NCBI GenBank assembly: GCA_037179385.1
Contig: CM074188.1
Location: forward strand, 24,073,318 to 24,137,317
From: Holothuria scabra
Taxonomy: Eukaryota; Echinodermata; Holothuroidea; Aspidochirotida; Holothuriidae
Length of the DNA: 64,000 nucleotides
Direction of reading: 5' to 3'
Shown: positions 49,301 through 57,604 of the stretch, piece after piece
How positions within the stretch are numbered: position 1 is the first letter of the stretch
Layout: the number at the start of each line of letters is the position of its first letter
Made by a program: the position numbers and the translations under genes
The notes under the pieces: generated by a model
The model's input: only the letters and a program-made list of their open reading frames with translations
Told to the model about the DNA's origin: nothing
Databases searched by the model: none

Positions 49301-50741
49301 CTGTACTTATTAAAGTTGAAGTGACTGCATTTTCACCTTAACCTTGGTATAATGAAGAACATCCCTCCTGTTCAGGTTCCCACTTATCTCAATCTTTCAT
49401 TTCAACGCCTTATCATTTTTTTCTACCATGGTCGATATTTGCTCCCTAGATACCAGGGGGTATGTGGGGCTTAGCCTCAAGAACCACTACTTTTTCATTG
49501 ATCTACAGCACAGTTCATGTAGATAGAAAAGGGGGTGTAGGACCCAGTTATCCACTAGATATACGACTTGTGCAAAGAATTGTTATTAGGCTATTACTGA
49601 CAAGGTTTAACGACATGCACCATTCCTTGATTCCACGGAGGTCTGGAGTTCGACTCCTGGTCGGGTCATACCGAAGACTTGAAAAAATGGAACCTACTGC
49701 TTGGTGCTCAGCATAAGCAATGAAGTGGGTAAAATTAGCAAGTGAACAACATCTTGTGAAAAGGTCATGGTCGGCTCGACTTAACCAACTGGTTAGAAAC
49801 TGAGACGTCAAACCTCCACTAACTCCTCGATATAGACGAATCCCACCAGCGCTTGTGTTTAGTGACCGTAGGCAGCCATTAGTGGGGTCCATTAGCCTTC
49901 AATCATCCTCTTTTATTGTCTACATGAATTTCAAACACTTATATTCAGTAAAGTTGAGGGAATCAATATACAGTGTAGATGCATCCATAATACAGGTAAG
50001 AAATTGAAAGGTGATAAACCCCACTTATGGTCGAATGAAATCAGACCATCACTTGCTATCCGGATTCGTCCATAATGAAGAATGAACGTGACTTGATCTG
50101 GAACAATTGTCACTGGCGCTAACAGAGTACAATTTTGTAGAAGGCTTGTTAAGGCCGAGTTTTGTTTGTTTGTTTGTTTGTTTAGTTGATCCTCCCTTGT
50201 GGGAACTGGGCAACGCCCCAATGAGGGGTACTCCCGACAATAGACGGTGTTTTTCAGAATGAATAGCAATGACACTTGATTATACCTCGTTTTCTAATCA
50301 AAAGGGGGGATCGATCTAGTTTTGGTGTTACTATGTTAATTTCAAGAAAGACAGTACACCAAAAAACAATTTAGCATATAGACTAATCCGGACGGCAAGT
50401 GATGGTCTGATATCAGTCGGCCATAACTGGGGTCTATCACCTGTAATCTTTCAATTTCCTTGTTTACCTCTATCATGGATTATTGTACACTAAATTATAG
50501 TATCTTGATTCCTTCAATTTCACTGAATATGAAGGTTTGATATTCATATAGGCAATAAATGAAGACGATTTAAGACTGATGGACCCCATTTATGGCTGCT
50601 TACAGTAACTAAACACAAGCGCTGATCGGATTCGTCTATATAAACGAGACAGTCTATTGCAATTCTCTAACATGACTGTGCAATTTTCTTTTATATCTTA
50701 GGAAGAGAAGAAAAATACCAACTGAACCTGAAGAATTGTAA
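28393..50741 (+). CDS. SLC22-family organic cation transporter (OCT-like), 10 coding exons
   Basis: Polyspecific membrane transporter of the major facilitator superfamily, expected in the plasma membrane. Coding join: 28398-28802, 30475-30578, 30958-31112, 33437-33605, 34442-34568, 36217-36302, 36838-37046, 37520-37628, 41979-42188, 50702-50741. Every junction is GT..AG and all phases agree, giving 537 residues, normal for the family. Residues 1-135 hold the N-terminus, TM1 and a large extracellular loop with C49, C59, C70, C93 and C117 and sequons at N64, N97 and N112. MFS motif A is at about 165-173 (GSLADRVGR), ELIGPSKR at 224-231, [10 protein letters not shown] at 281-290, GRRP at 396-399 and PETKG at 506-510. 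The tail (DAEALGRKRR) resembles vertebrate OCT1-3 more than OAT or OCTN, from memory of those proteins. Position 467 is Gln where OCTs have Asp and OATs have Arg, so the substrate cannot be predicted. An AG acceptor ends at 28392, so at least one 5' non-coding exon lies upstream. Confidence 0.93.
28398..28802 (+). CDS. SLC22-like gene, coding exon 1 (residues 1-135)
   Basis: Starts with [17 protein letters not shown], the canonical SLC22 N-terminus, followed by a hydrophobic TM1 (about residues 20-43) and the long cysteine-rich, glycosylatable extracellular loop. A pyrimidine tract and AG end at 28392, five bases before the ATG, so the exon begins at 28393 with a very short piece of 5'UTR. 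The donor is GTAAGG at 28803, phase 0. The reading frame runs on into the intron for about 40 codons, but family homology stops exactly at the donor (TIVTD, continuing FDLVCDK in exon 2). Confidence 0.93.
28803..30474 (+). other. SLC22-like gene, intron after coding exon 1
   Basis: A 1672-base GT..AG intron. It contains a partial MITE ending at 30140 (tail GCTCTTGCCCTTTAA) of the TTAA-flanked family also seen at 3128, 49078 and 59605. Nothing else recognised. Confidence 0.6.
30475..30578 (+). CDS. SLC22-like gene, coding exon 2 (residues 136-170)
   Basis: Acceptor TTTTTTCAG, donor GTAAGC. Encodes [16 protein letters not shown], then TM2 and the start of MFS motif A (GSLADR). The 104-base length matches what I recall for exon 2 of vertebrate SLC22 genes. 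It ends in phase 2, inside Arg170. Confidence 0.93.
30726..30904. mobile_element. Short hAT-like MITE in SLC22 intron 2
   Basis: 179 bases bounded by terminal inverted repeats: left CAGGTCCGTAGCCC, right GGCTACGAACCTG. Flanking 8-base duplications are cagttaag (30718-30725) and cagtttag (30905-30912), 7 of 8 identical. Eight-base duplications and CAG..CTG ends are typical of hAT superfamily elements. It ends about 50 bases before exon 3 and has a G-rich centre. Confidence 0.75.
30958..31112 (+). CDS. SLC22-like gene, coding exon 3 (residues 170-222)
   Basis: Acceptor CTCTTTTCAG, donor GTGAGC. Encodes the end of motif A (RVGRYY) and two membrane segments including [19 protein letters not shown]. 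Motif A has Tyr where many relatives have a second basic residue (GRR or GRK). The exon is 155 bases. A small hAT-like MITE ends only about 50 bases upstream of it. Confidence 0.93.
31430..32445. mobile_element. Non-autonomous element with about 45-bp terminal inverted repeats in SLC22 intron 3
   Basis: The left end near 31440-31475 (ATAGTTATTATACC, then CTGGTTGGGAAACTCC) is repeated on the minus strand at about 32398-32440. The inside shows no transposase. The target duplication could not be fixed because the bases at both ends are AT-rich. An independent hAT-like MITE lies immediately to the right. Confidence 0.6.
32452..32633 (-). mobile_element. hAT-like MITE, 182 bp, in SLC22 intron 3
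   Basis: Bounded by perfect 8-base duplications catcctcc at 32444-32451 and 32634-32641. The right end (CGTGGCTACGCCACTG) is a canonical hAT-like terminus; the left end (CATGCGAGTAGCCAGG) is a mutated partner. Same family as the outermost element at 6324-9940, with the shared core GGGGAGGGTTTTGG and GCATTGCAAGGTTGGG. Confidence 0.85.
33437..33605 (+). CDS. SLC22-like gene, coding exon 4 (residues 222-278)
   Basis: Acceptor ATCCACAG, donor GTAAGT. Encodes the family motif TELIGPSKR followed by two membrane segments (TM5-TM6). The exon is 169 bases and ends in phase 2. Confidence 0.93.
33714..33821. mobile_element. Palindromic foldback MITE in SLC22 intron 4
   Basis: About 108 bases with arms of about 45 bases that pair almost fully: GGGCCGTTCCACAAAGAG on the left and CTCTTTGTGGAACGGGCCC on the right, loop near 33756-33776. 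The transcript would form a strong hairpin. No coding capacity. Confidence 0.8.
33841..34101 (-). mobile_element. TATAGACGAATC-type MITE, copy 3
   Basis: One of six copies of a roughly 260-base MITE with ends TATAGACGAATC and GATTCGTCTATA. Subterminal words shared by the copies include GGTCTGATTTTAGTCGGCC, GGGGTCCATCACC and AATGAAGACGATT. This copy is inverted and lies in SLC22 intron 4. Confidence 0.8.
34442..34568 (+). CDS. SLC22-like gene, coding exon 5 (residues 278-320)
   Basis: Acceptor TTCTTTCAG, donor GTAACG. Encodes [12 protein letters not shown], the SLC22/sugar-transporter signature at the start of the large central cytoplasmic loop, then a charged stretch ending MDEVEDE. Read from the ATG at 34463 the same bases give an unrelated peptide in another frame; only the frame set by exon 4 gives the family motif. 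Confidence 0.93.
34569..36216 (+). other. SLC22-like gene, intron 5, with a family C repeat
   Basis: A 1648-base intron. From about 35190 to 35895 it carries a diverged copy of the interspersed repeat here called family C, also at 55.6-57.5 kb, 62.7 kb and 63.8 kb. Shared words are CTGAAGAAT, GCTACATAAT, GAGGCTCTCCGACG, CACTTGATGA and TTTACCAAACTGA. A long poly-G run is at 35204-35220. No coding sequence. Confidence 0.6.
36217..36302 (+). CDS. SLC22-like gene, coding exon 6 (residues 321-349)
   Basis: Acceptor CATTCACAG, donor GTAAAC. Encodes the end of the central cytoplasmic loop ([15 protein letters not shown]) and the start of TM7. The 86-base exon has no usable ATG of its own, but it is required by phase and by family continuity (FVMMFVW then [12 protein letters not shown]). 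Confidence 0.9.
36838..37046 (+). CDS. SLC22-like gene, coding exon 7 (residues 349-419)
   Basis: Acceptor CCATTTCAG, donor GTGAGT. Encodes TM7, TM8 ([16 protein letters not shown]), the loop with FGRRPS at 395-400, and TM9. These are standard positions for the second MFS half. Confidence 0.93.
37520..37628 (+). CDS. SLC22-like gene, coding exon 8 (residues 419-455)
   Basis: Acceptor TTTCTCTCAG, donor GTAAGA. Encodes TM10 with [15 protein letters not shown] and the EIFPTPLR motif that precedes TM11 in SLC22 proteins. The exon is 109 bases, a length I recall as common in the family. It is followed by a 4350-base intron containing a full-length hAT-like element. Confidence 0.93.
37629..39600 (+). 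other. SLC22-like gene, intron 8, first half
   Basis: No exon or full element recognised up to the SINE-like piece at 38985. It ends in a poly-T stretch at about 39476-39490. Confidence 0.4.
38985..39055 (-). repeat. tRNA-like SINE head in SLC22 intron 8
   Basis: Read on the minus strand it has a tRNA A-box-like segment (ATGGTCAAGTGATTAGAAC) and tRNA-like spacing but no B box good enough for a functional tRNA and no acceptor stem. Probably the head of a tRNA-derived SINE. Confidence 0.45.
39595..39704 (+). repeat. tRNA-derived SINE fragment
   Basis: Contains the B-box-side and body words shared by the SINE family in this window: GGGAGTCCTGACCGGGTGATACC, then AAAAATGGAACCTTCTG and CATAAGCAAT. 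It is cut at the right by the hAT-like element at 39713. Confidence 0.55.
39713..41678 (+). mobile_element. Composite non-autonomous hAT-like element, full length, in SLC22 intron 8
   Basis: 1966 bases with ends CAGTGGCGTAGCTAGG and TAGCTACGCCACTG and a perfect 8-base target duplication agagagcg (39705-39712 and 41679-41686), so the boundaries are exact. No transposase frame, hence non-autonomous. The middle (about 39953-40951) corresponds to a second hAT-type unit also found alone at 18395-19776. It holds two internal repeats about 233 bases apart, each with the palindrome-like GCGCCACC...GGTTGGCGC motif. Sister copies at 7695-9524 (inverted) and 11612-14992. Confidence 0.92.
41979..42188 (+). 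CDS. SLC22-like gene, coding exon 9 (residues 455-525)
   Basis: Acceptor TTTCATTGACAG, donor GTTAGT. Encodes TM11 ([13 protein letters not shown]), TM12, and the C-terminal [19 protein letters not shown] motif typical of OCTs. An earlier candidate acceptor at 41878 would add an immediate in-frame stop and is rejected. Gln467 occupies the charge-determining TM11 site. Confidence 0.93.
42189..42882 (+). other. SLC22-like gene, start of intron 9
   Basis: No exon recognised. Contains many A-runs and short reading frames with no family match. It ends at the left arm of the large inverted repeat. Confidence 0.4.
42883..48466. mobile_element. Large foldback structure with about 1.55-kb inverted arms in SLC22 intron 9
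   Basis: Left arm 42883 to about 44483 and right arm about 46937-48466 are reverse complements with high identity across their length, including GACGTCA, CTGAATACGGTCAGGTATTCGCAA and GGCCTAGAGCACTA words. The 2.4-kb centre contains a second inverted pair (about 45590-45785 and 46384-46585). No transposase or polymerase frame was seen. It may be one long-TIR transposon or two opposed copies of one element; no target duplication was identified. Confidence 0.8.
45590..46585. mobile_element. Inner element with about 200-bp terminal inverted repeats
   Basis: The ends AAGATTTCAAATGACCAAGG and CCTTGGTCATTTGAAATCTT continue as matching arms of about 200 bases (to 45785 and from 46384) through GGGCGGAGTTTCCATTTTAG and its complement. 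The roughly 600-base centre contains CGCGTGC-rich sequence and no gene. A part of the centre (about 46030-46135) recurs inverted at 48690-48785, outside the big arms. Confidence 0.75.
48690..48785 (-). repeat. Inverted copy of a segment from inside the intron-9 structure
   Basis: On the minus strand it reads AAAGATATTATAAACATAG, GACTCCTAACGGAGGC and CGGAGGGGCGGAAGT, matching 46030-46135 with few changes. It lies about 220 bases beyond the right arm at 48466, which suggests rearrangement or several related insertions. Confidence 0.7.
49078..49250 (-). mobile_element. TTAA-flanked MITE, partial copy
   Basis: Begins TTAAAGGCCAAGAGCAGTCGCCC and follows the reverse complement of the copy at 59605-59867 through AGTATCTTTCATAATATTTTA. 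The far end is unclear. Confidence 0.6.
49628..49815 (+). repeat. tRNA-derived SINE, most complete copy
   Basis: Contains a B-box-like GAGTTCGACTCCTGG, then GGGTCATACCGAAGACTT, TGGAACCTACTGC, the body word GTGCTCAGCATAAGCAATG and the tail GGCTCGACTTAACCAACTGG. The same tail occurs at 4866 and, inverted, at 19790. It abuts a MITE at 49831. The tRNA-like head shows the polymerase III origin of the family; no intact tRNA. Confidence 0.7.
49831..50074 (-). mobile_element. TATAGACGAATC-type MITE, copy 4
   Basis: Inverted copy with ends TATAGACGAATC and GGATTCGTCCATA. It faces copy 5, about 300 bases to the right, so the two form a large hairpin in SLC22 intron 9. Confidence 0.8.
50377..50640 (+). 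mobile_element. TATAGACGAATC-type MITE, copy 5
   Basis: Ends TATAGACTAATCC and GATCGGATTCGTCTATA; 264 bases. It stops about 60 bases before the last coding exon of the SLC22-like gene. Confidence 0.85.
50702..50741 (+). CDS. SLC22-like gene, last coding exon (residues 525-537 and stop)
   Basis: Acceptor TTTTATATCTTAG. Completes Arg525 and adds [12 protein letters not shown], then TAA at 50739-50741. The GRKRR start fits the OCT-type cytoplasmic tail. It lies 8.5 kb beyond exon 9, across a very large inverted repeat; phase and the basic start of the tail support the join, but the exon is short and transcript data would settle it. Confidence 0.75.
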
Positions 50742-52830
50742 GTTTGTTACAAACCACTTCCTGGAGGAAAAACAACTCATGGATATAACAACATGAAGAA
50801 ATTGTCCAAAACTGATGTAACTAACCAAAAAGTCACATGTTTACCCGAGATTTTTTACTCCACAAGTGACAAATTCTATTTTTGCGGTGCAAAAAAGGCA
50901 GTGGGATCGTAATTTTTCGATTGGCTTGTGTCAACACACTACGACTGGGAAATAATCAGAATTTTGAAACTTTTGAGATCAGGAGCGAACGTTCAAGCGG
51001 CTCTTTGAGTTGGTTCATGAATTTTTTTTCCAAAACTGTTAAATTTTCTTCACATACCAGTGACAAATGGTCAACCTTAGACAATCCTTGTATCCTGCAT
51101 GCAAATAATTGGTTATGTGTGACTCTTCTTAATGGCTCAGTTTGGTTTTCAAAAATTCGTGGCCAGACACTATTTCAAATTATGCACAGAAACGTTTTAA
51201 GTCGAGACACCACAAAAGTCAAAATTTTAACTTTTTCAGTAAGAATTGGATATGAAACTTGACTTATCCTGCTAATTATAAGCATTTTTATGTGATAGTA
51301 CCATAAAAACCTCTCGTGAAGTTATCGGTATCAACTCAGTGAGCCCCTTGGAAGGGGAAGAATCGATAAACTGGTATTCTCAGGAGAAATAACGGCACCT
51401 TAAGCTCGATAAATGATATATAAGCGATAATTTTCATAATTTTTTGCCACCAAATTTTTTATTTCCGAAAATAATACGGGGATTCTTATTTATATACTTC
51501 TCAGTGAGTATATATTGAAAGGTTAACGGTGTCTTTTGTGCAGATGACCCAGTTTAGTATGGTCCTCACTCTTCAGAACCGGGTCTGAAAGCTCCCTCTG
51601 CACAGATTGACAACTTAATTAAAATAGCCAGTGACTTGTTCTCACTCCCCCTTGTGGATCGGTGTTGTGAAATATACCCAAGGTATTTCCCGCCTTTCGT
51701 AAGAGACTACTGCAACGTATATGAACTTTATTTGAAACCGAACTTGAACTTGAAGCGTATTTAAGTTTTTCCTTTTATCGATTGGACAATTTATAACAAA
51801 TTCGTATCGGTGTGTCGTTAAATTTCATCTGACTAACAAAATCTCTTTCTTACTACCTTTTTGATTCATGTTGCAGTTTTGTACAATTTTTACACGATTT
51901 TATATTTGTTACCATATGCATTATTTGAAATTTGTAACTAATCCTTCAAAGATCATATTACTGAAACATGAGGAGAATTGAATTTATAGGAATAGGTTGG
52001 TTTATTTGAAGCTTCCAGATCTTTAATGCGATGTCATCCTGTACATTACATATCTTAAAGCCGCTTTATCTATAATTATCGACACGTCCTAACTACACAG
52101 TTCATTGGCGTAGGCAGACATTGTGAGTTGTGGACCACACTGTTAAACCTCCCTACTGACGCGGAAGGGGTCTAAGCGGAGGGGCATTGGAAATTATTCC
52201 CCATTAAAACTGGCTTTGACGCAAACGACGCATGCAGCTAATTCCTAATTTTCAAATGACCAAATATTAAGGCAGTCAGCGTTGTAAACAGGTGATGTAA
52301 CGGATGTGAGGGAACTACTACTTGTTCGGTAGTAAATTATTGTAAGGAAAATTATCTAGTAAGTTTCAAAAGGTGGGGAAACGGTTAGTGTTTCTTCGCT
52401 CTCCTGGGGTCGGTGGCTAAGGGGAGGGGTTATGTGAGGGGTTAAAATGAAAAATAATTCCATAGACCTAGTTGAAACATTTCAAAGCATATTGAAACAC
52501 ACATGGCAGCCAATAGGGACGCACCAATTGCACGGTCAGACTCGACCAGACTGCTGCCGAGGGATTCCCCCCAACAAGCTGATTTTACCCAACTACGTTG
52601 GGATGTGGGCGTCACGTCCACAGGACCGAACTTTTTTCGCACCAATTACACAGATATTGGTTTGATACCAATCTTACCCTGAAAGCCGAAACGGACCTTC
52701 ACTGTTTTCAAAGTATGCGTCAGCTAAGATATTATATATATACAGTGGGTTAAGGACCATGCCGATATTTTCTCATTATTGAGCAACATATCTCCTATTC
52801 AAAAAGTAAATGGGCTGAAGGCCGTGAGGT
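50742..52830 (+). other. 3'UTR of the SLC22-like gene and following intergenic DNA
   Basis: No coding region recognised. The 126-codon open frame at 50882-51262 has no recognisable domain and lies where the 3'UTR should be. A CATTGGCGTAGGCAGACATT hAT-like terminal remnant is near 52105. Confidence 0.4.
51618..51623 (+). terminator. Candidate polyadenylation signal (ATTAAA) for the SLC22-like gene
   Basis: No canonical AATAAA was found by eye between the stop codon and this point. ATTAAA is the commonest variant and is followed by a GT-rich stretch around 51650-51670. It would give a 3'UTR of about 0.9 kb. Weak evidence. Confidence 0.2.
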
Positions 52831-52839
52831 TGGTCGCTA

Positions 52840-52950
52840 AGTGTTGTCCTTTAGTGGACGTAACGGCTTCTTCGGGAAGCAGTTTCAAGTTTGGTTTCGC
52901 CGAACGGCCCTTTGCCAGAGGGTCGGGAGGACTTTAGAAAAAGAACTCAA
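52840..52950 (+). repeat. Poly(A)-tailed retroelement 3' end, diverged copy
   Basis: GGTTTCGCCGAACGGCCCTTTGCCAGAGGGTCGGGAGGACTTTAGAAAAAG resembles the 3' ends at 59096-59500 (GGTTTTCGCC, TTCGCCAGAGAG, GGGGACWTTTAGAAAA). Confidence 0.5.
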
Positions 52951-52959
52951 AAAGAACAC

Positions 52960-55575
52960 AAACATCATCGTAACGCCTTTTGTTCAAAGACGTCATTAGG
53001 GATCAATGTCATTGTTTATAGTCATTTTAATTTTCTTAAAACCTCTATCCTCCCAATACTGAATGTTATTGTATACTGCGTGGTTGCAGGCCGGTAGCCA
53101 GACGTTCCCAGAAAATGGTATCGAAGGGAGCGGAAGTGGGTCGGAACATGGAAGTACTACCTAGGTTGTAATTCCATGGTTGGAGGGGACAAGCCGTTAT
53201 TTCAGTGAAAAGTGTGGTTACGGGTATGCTTGATTGGTAGTAATATCATGATTGAATACCGACCGTGCACAGTGACATCCACCGTTATTATATTCGCAGA
53301 ATTAGGAGAGTTCGTGTCAATTTTGTGCTTCTTTAACCATGGAAGTACTACCTCGGACTTCCATGCATGCTTTAACTATGCTTTTAGCCTTTCACCTCCA
53401 GACATAACCTCACTTTATACCAGTGATCATGCAACTTCCACGTTCGGGGATATCACTTTGAAGGCACATTAATTGCAGGTTTCGTTAGGGTAGGTAATGT
53501 TTGTGTTTTTGTTCGTAGTCTGTGTACTGTGCAAAAAAAAACAAACAAACAAACAAGCAAAACAAAACAGATAAAAAAAGAAAAAAAAAACTCTGAACTG
53601 AGATTCTTTCGTATTATATTTCGTTGGTATAAAGCCGATGTACGCAAGCGCAGTGTTCTGATTCAAGTATTGGGTAATATTCACTAACAAATGGCCAGTA
53701 TACCTGGCCTTCTCTGATAAACCAGGAGAGAGGAGGGTCAGTCAGTCGTGACACAATGTGATAACCAGTTTGAGAGAATCACGTGAAATGGTACCTAAAC
53801 CTGGTACAGTCTAATTTTATCGTAACCCATGGTAGTCATGGATGTAAAGCGGGTGAAAATTTCTCTCTTCTTGTGGGTGGCTACTCGCTTTTTGTTGAAA
53901 TACAGACACGTAACATGCTGTATCGCATATTCATTGTTCAGACACATGCGAAACAGGCTGTGCGGAATACTCCTTGTCCAGTCAAATTCCTTACGTCAGC
54001 CAAAATGAACACCGAAAATTTTTTTTTTGCTTTATTTGCATTTTCTTATTTTGGAAACGGAAAAGCTGAGAAACCAGAGTCCGCTGCGCGGGATACCGGA
54101 AAAACTGGCATGAAGCTGCTTTAAGCATGAATCATAAATGTCAGAGAGAGCACACCAAGCTCCAAAAGGTAGTCTTCAATTCAGATGGTACTTAAAGTAT
54201 TTTTATCTTAACGATTTTTTTAAATAGTTGAGACGTGCGAAGCGCGTCGAATAATTTCGGTTTTCTGATTATAGGAAATTGAAAAACTTTGGTTCATGTT
54301 CAGGAAATAGAAGAATGTTCCTCACTCTAATCCCAGATAAATCAATTTTTGGACTCAATTATATCCAGCCTCTTCCAAAACTGTCTCACGTCCTACTATG
54401 TAAGGATGCTACACCCTTTAATATTGGTCAAAGAATTTTCTTAAGAGGCATAGGCATACAAGGCCACAAAATGTTATCAGGGAACTCTCTGTGCATGCTA
54501 CATTTAGTACCTTGCGTTTTTTTAACTTTGATGACAATCGCAGTTTATTCAGCTACGAAGAATTTGCTTTCTCTCAGCCATAAATATATTTGGGGTGATC
54601 ACCGTTTTGAGCAAATCCAAGACACCGAAACGCACGGACTATCCCCTTCAACTGCTCCGAACTTAGCATTGAGACGATCTGTCGGAATAAATAATCCTCC
54701 AAACAACAGCAAAGAAAGAAGAGAACGATTTTTCGGTTATTGAATCAAACCTGCACTTGGAATACAAATATGCTGATCGTGAAACCTTTATTTTTATGTA
54801 TTAACATCATCTAATACTGGTGTAAAACAGTCTGTTTTAAGCAGTAGCATAGGATGCATTATGAAAGTGACGGAGGGAGCGATTTTTGGACTATGCACCT
54901 CACCCTATCTCTATTGTTAAAAGTTGCATATCTAATTCTACATTTTTCGCATTTTTCCACGATGAAGAACGATTTTTTTTTAAATAAAAAAGTTAAACGT
55001 CATAACTCATTTTTTTTAAATGAAACTGCGCTCTGAAAAAGGTGAAAATATTCGTTTTGTCAGTCATGCTACACTAGACAAGAAGTCCAGTATATGCCTA
55101 TTATGCCCTCTGCAAACGTTCATCATTGACAACATTTTGACCCTTCAATAACTAAAGAATCCATCTACACAGACTGCTCAACTGACCGGTTTGAAAGGTT
55201 TCTGATGATAGGTGTATATGATAGCATTTGAGTACGGTAGGCCAATGATTCCCTGCTGCTGGAAATATGAAGTCTTGCTCGAAAGACTTTTTAAGCGCAG
55301 CGCCACCTTCAGTTGGAGCGGAGCTTACAGAAAATTTTGGAAAATCGCGACCCCTCACACAGCCGGAAATGGCATTTCTCGGGGTTGTTAGTAGTAGCTA
55401 ATTAGCAGCAGGGGATAAGCAGACATTTTAAGAGGAAAAGAGCAAGAACCCAAATTTTTCGATTTTTTTTTCTTTCAAAGGTAAACACTACTGTACTTAG
55501 GACGTACGATAGTTTGCGGAGCGCGAAGCGAGCCGAAATTTTTGCCCTATGTAAACAAATATTTTTAGATAAGAT
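52960..55575. other. No gene firmly recognised
   Basis: The 154-codon frame at 54279-54743 has one hydrophobic stretch (LCMLHLVPCVFLTLMTIAVY) that weakly recalls TM5 of a rhodopsin-like receptor, but no neighbouring TM segments; treated as chance or a remnant. AAC/AAAC-rich low complexity is at 53530-53590. A GCGCCACC-type motif is at 55292-55330. Confidence 0.3.
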
Positions 55576-57500
55576 TTTCAGTGGCTTAGCTAAACATTTG
55601 CCCAGGGGTGCAAGCACTCAAAAATTCCCCCTTTTTTTAAGTTTTAAGATCATTTCTTTGAGGGACGTTATTTGCGGGGGCCGAACTTATTTCCCTTTAA
55701 GCAATTTTTTTTGAAAATTTGGAGCTTTTATTGGAGAAAATTTTGATTCTTTGTTTCCTATATAAGGAAATGTGAACAGTTCTGGAATCACTGAAGAATC
55801 TGTATTAGTTATTGACAAGTCTAAGGCCTCCAAATTGGCTTTCGGGCCAAGTCGTCCCCAAACCGACTCGTCCCCAACCAACTCGTGCCCAAGCCAACTC
55901 GTCCCCAAGCCAACTCGTCCCCAAGCCAAGTCGTCCCCAAAGCAAGTCGTCCCCAAACCAACTCGTCCCCAAACCAACTCGTCCCCAAACCAAGTCGCCC
56001 CCAAGCCAAGTCGGCCGCAATATGAGAAATTAGTGAAAAATTGGTGGAAAATAATATCTCATTTCAAGAGACCAGCTAACAGCGACTTTGCATTTGTTTT
56101 TGATTTGTTAATTCAATATTTTTTCCTCCCTTTTGCTAAAAAGTAATGTCTCTTGCAGATACATTTACATTGCAAACTTATTTCTTTTTCTTGAAAATAT
56201 ATTTCTGGTTGGAAGAATATTTTTGTTGCAAATATAATTTTGCGGCGAACATGGTAACTTTTTCAAGAAAGATATATTTTCTTGCAAATATATTTTGGTG
56301 TAAACATAATTTTTCTTTACTAATATATATTTCAAGTGTTGGAAATATATATCTTGTTAAGAACATACTCTTTCTACAATTGTATTATTATTGCAAATTT
56401 GTTTTACAAATTTAGGCCTAATGTTTGAAGCAACTAAATAAATATCGTCTTTGTCACATAAATATGTCATTTTTGATTTTGTTTGATTATGTTTGGTTGG
56501 TAATATTCCCCTTTCTCGCGCCATAAAAATCACAACATTTTTCATATTGGGGACGAGTTGGTTTGGGGACGAGTTGGCTTGGGGACGACTTGGCTTGGGG
56601 ACGACTTGGCTTGGGGACGAGTTGGTTGGGGACGAGTTGGTTTGGGGACGACTTGGCCTGCTTCGCCAAATTGAGGCTCTCTGGACACATCTTAAGAGTC
56701 AAAAATTTATATTGGAATTTAGCGGAAAAAAATCATGAAAATAGCACTGTATTTGCTTATATCACTTGATGATATGGTGATTTTGTCTGCTCAAGATTTC
56801 GAAAAGTTTCCAAACTGATTTTACGGGCGAATGCGACTACATCAGTAACGGCAAATTTTGCACGCGAAGCGCTCAGAAAAACTTGCAGTTTTGAAAAATG
56901 TAATAAAAAATGAAGCTTTTATTGGAGACAATACGGAAATTTATAAACGAAGAGTCAGGAAAGCCACACTATAGTTGACTGATGTCACAAATGGTAAATT
57001 TACGAATTTTCACTTTTCAGAGCCTTTTCAGAGCCCCCCCCCCCCCCCGTAGCTACGACACTGGAGCTTTTATTGCAGGAAGTTTTGGATTCTAGGTTTT
57101 TTCTGTAAGGAAACTTTAAAAGTTGGGGGATTATACTGAAGAATCTGCACTTCCTATATTGGTGGCAAAACTGAGAATGACTACGCGACGACTAAACATT
57201 GTCTTTGAAGCTACATAATTTTATCTAAGGCCTACTGACACTCTCCGATGACTTTTTAAAAGTTTCCCAAACTTTATTGTCGTTTTCAGACAAAATATTT
57301 CACTTAAAAGTCAAAAGCTTACATTGGAGAAAATTTGGAAATTTATAAAAGACATTTAAAAAAAATAGCAATATAAATGTCGGTGTCTGTTGATACAGTG
57401 GTATCACATATAGTAAAAAATCCGATTTTGTCATTTCTTTAGCTCGGAAAAGTTTACCAAACTGATTTATGAGCAAGCACAACTGGTTCTTAAACTGGCC
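55576..57500. repeat. Family C interspersed repeats, two adjacent copies
   Basis: Copy one is split (about 55576-55824 and 56679-57062) by a foldback element; copy two runs from about 57063 to 57500. Shared words with 35190-35895: GGAGCTTTTATTG, CACTGAAGAATCTG, TCTAAGGCCT, CACTTGATGA, TTTCCAAACTGATTT. The end near 57043-57062 (CGTAGCTACGACACTG) is hAT-like and matches the reverse complement of 63810 onward. Confidence 0.65.
55825..56678. mobile_element. Foldback element with 16-bp minisatellite arms
   Basis: Left arm 55825-56030 has about 11 units of CCAACTCGTCCCCAAG; right arm 56545-56678 has the reverse complement (TTGGGGACGAGTTGG) about eight times. The centre (56031-56544) is AT-rich. 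Matching edges (GCCTCCAAATTGGC and GCCAAATTGAGGC) close the structure. A 16-base period makes open frames in all phases with a 16-residue repeat; these are not genes. Confidence 0.85.
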
Positions 57501-57604
57501 TTTGCTACCGTTGTAACACCCGGTGACCCAGAGTGACCTTTGACTCCACCAGTAAGCAACTGGCTTTTCTTTTAACCATAACACTTCTACATTCAAAAAG
57601 CCAA

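Noticed and set aside
50882..51262. 126-codon frame downstream of the SLC22 stop
   Set aside because: No domain; it lies in the expected 3'UTR; composition like the surrounding non-coding DNA.
53453..53690. Phe-rich minus-strand frames
   Set aside because: Produced by A/AAAC low-complexity sequence at 53530-53590.
55687..56146. Proline-rich and Trp-Gly-rich frames over 55.7-56.15 kb
   Set aside because: They arise from the 16-bp minisatellite, whose period gives a 16-residue repeat in every frame.
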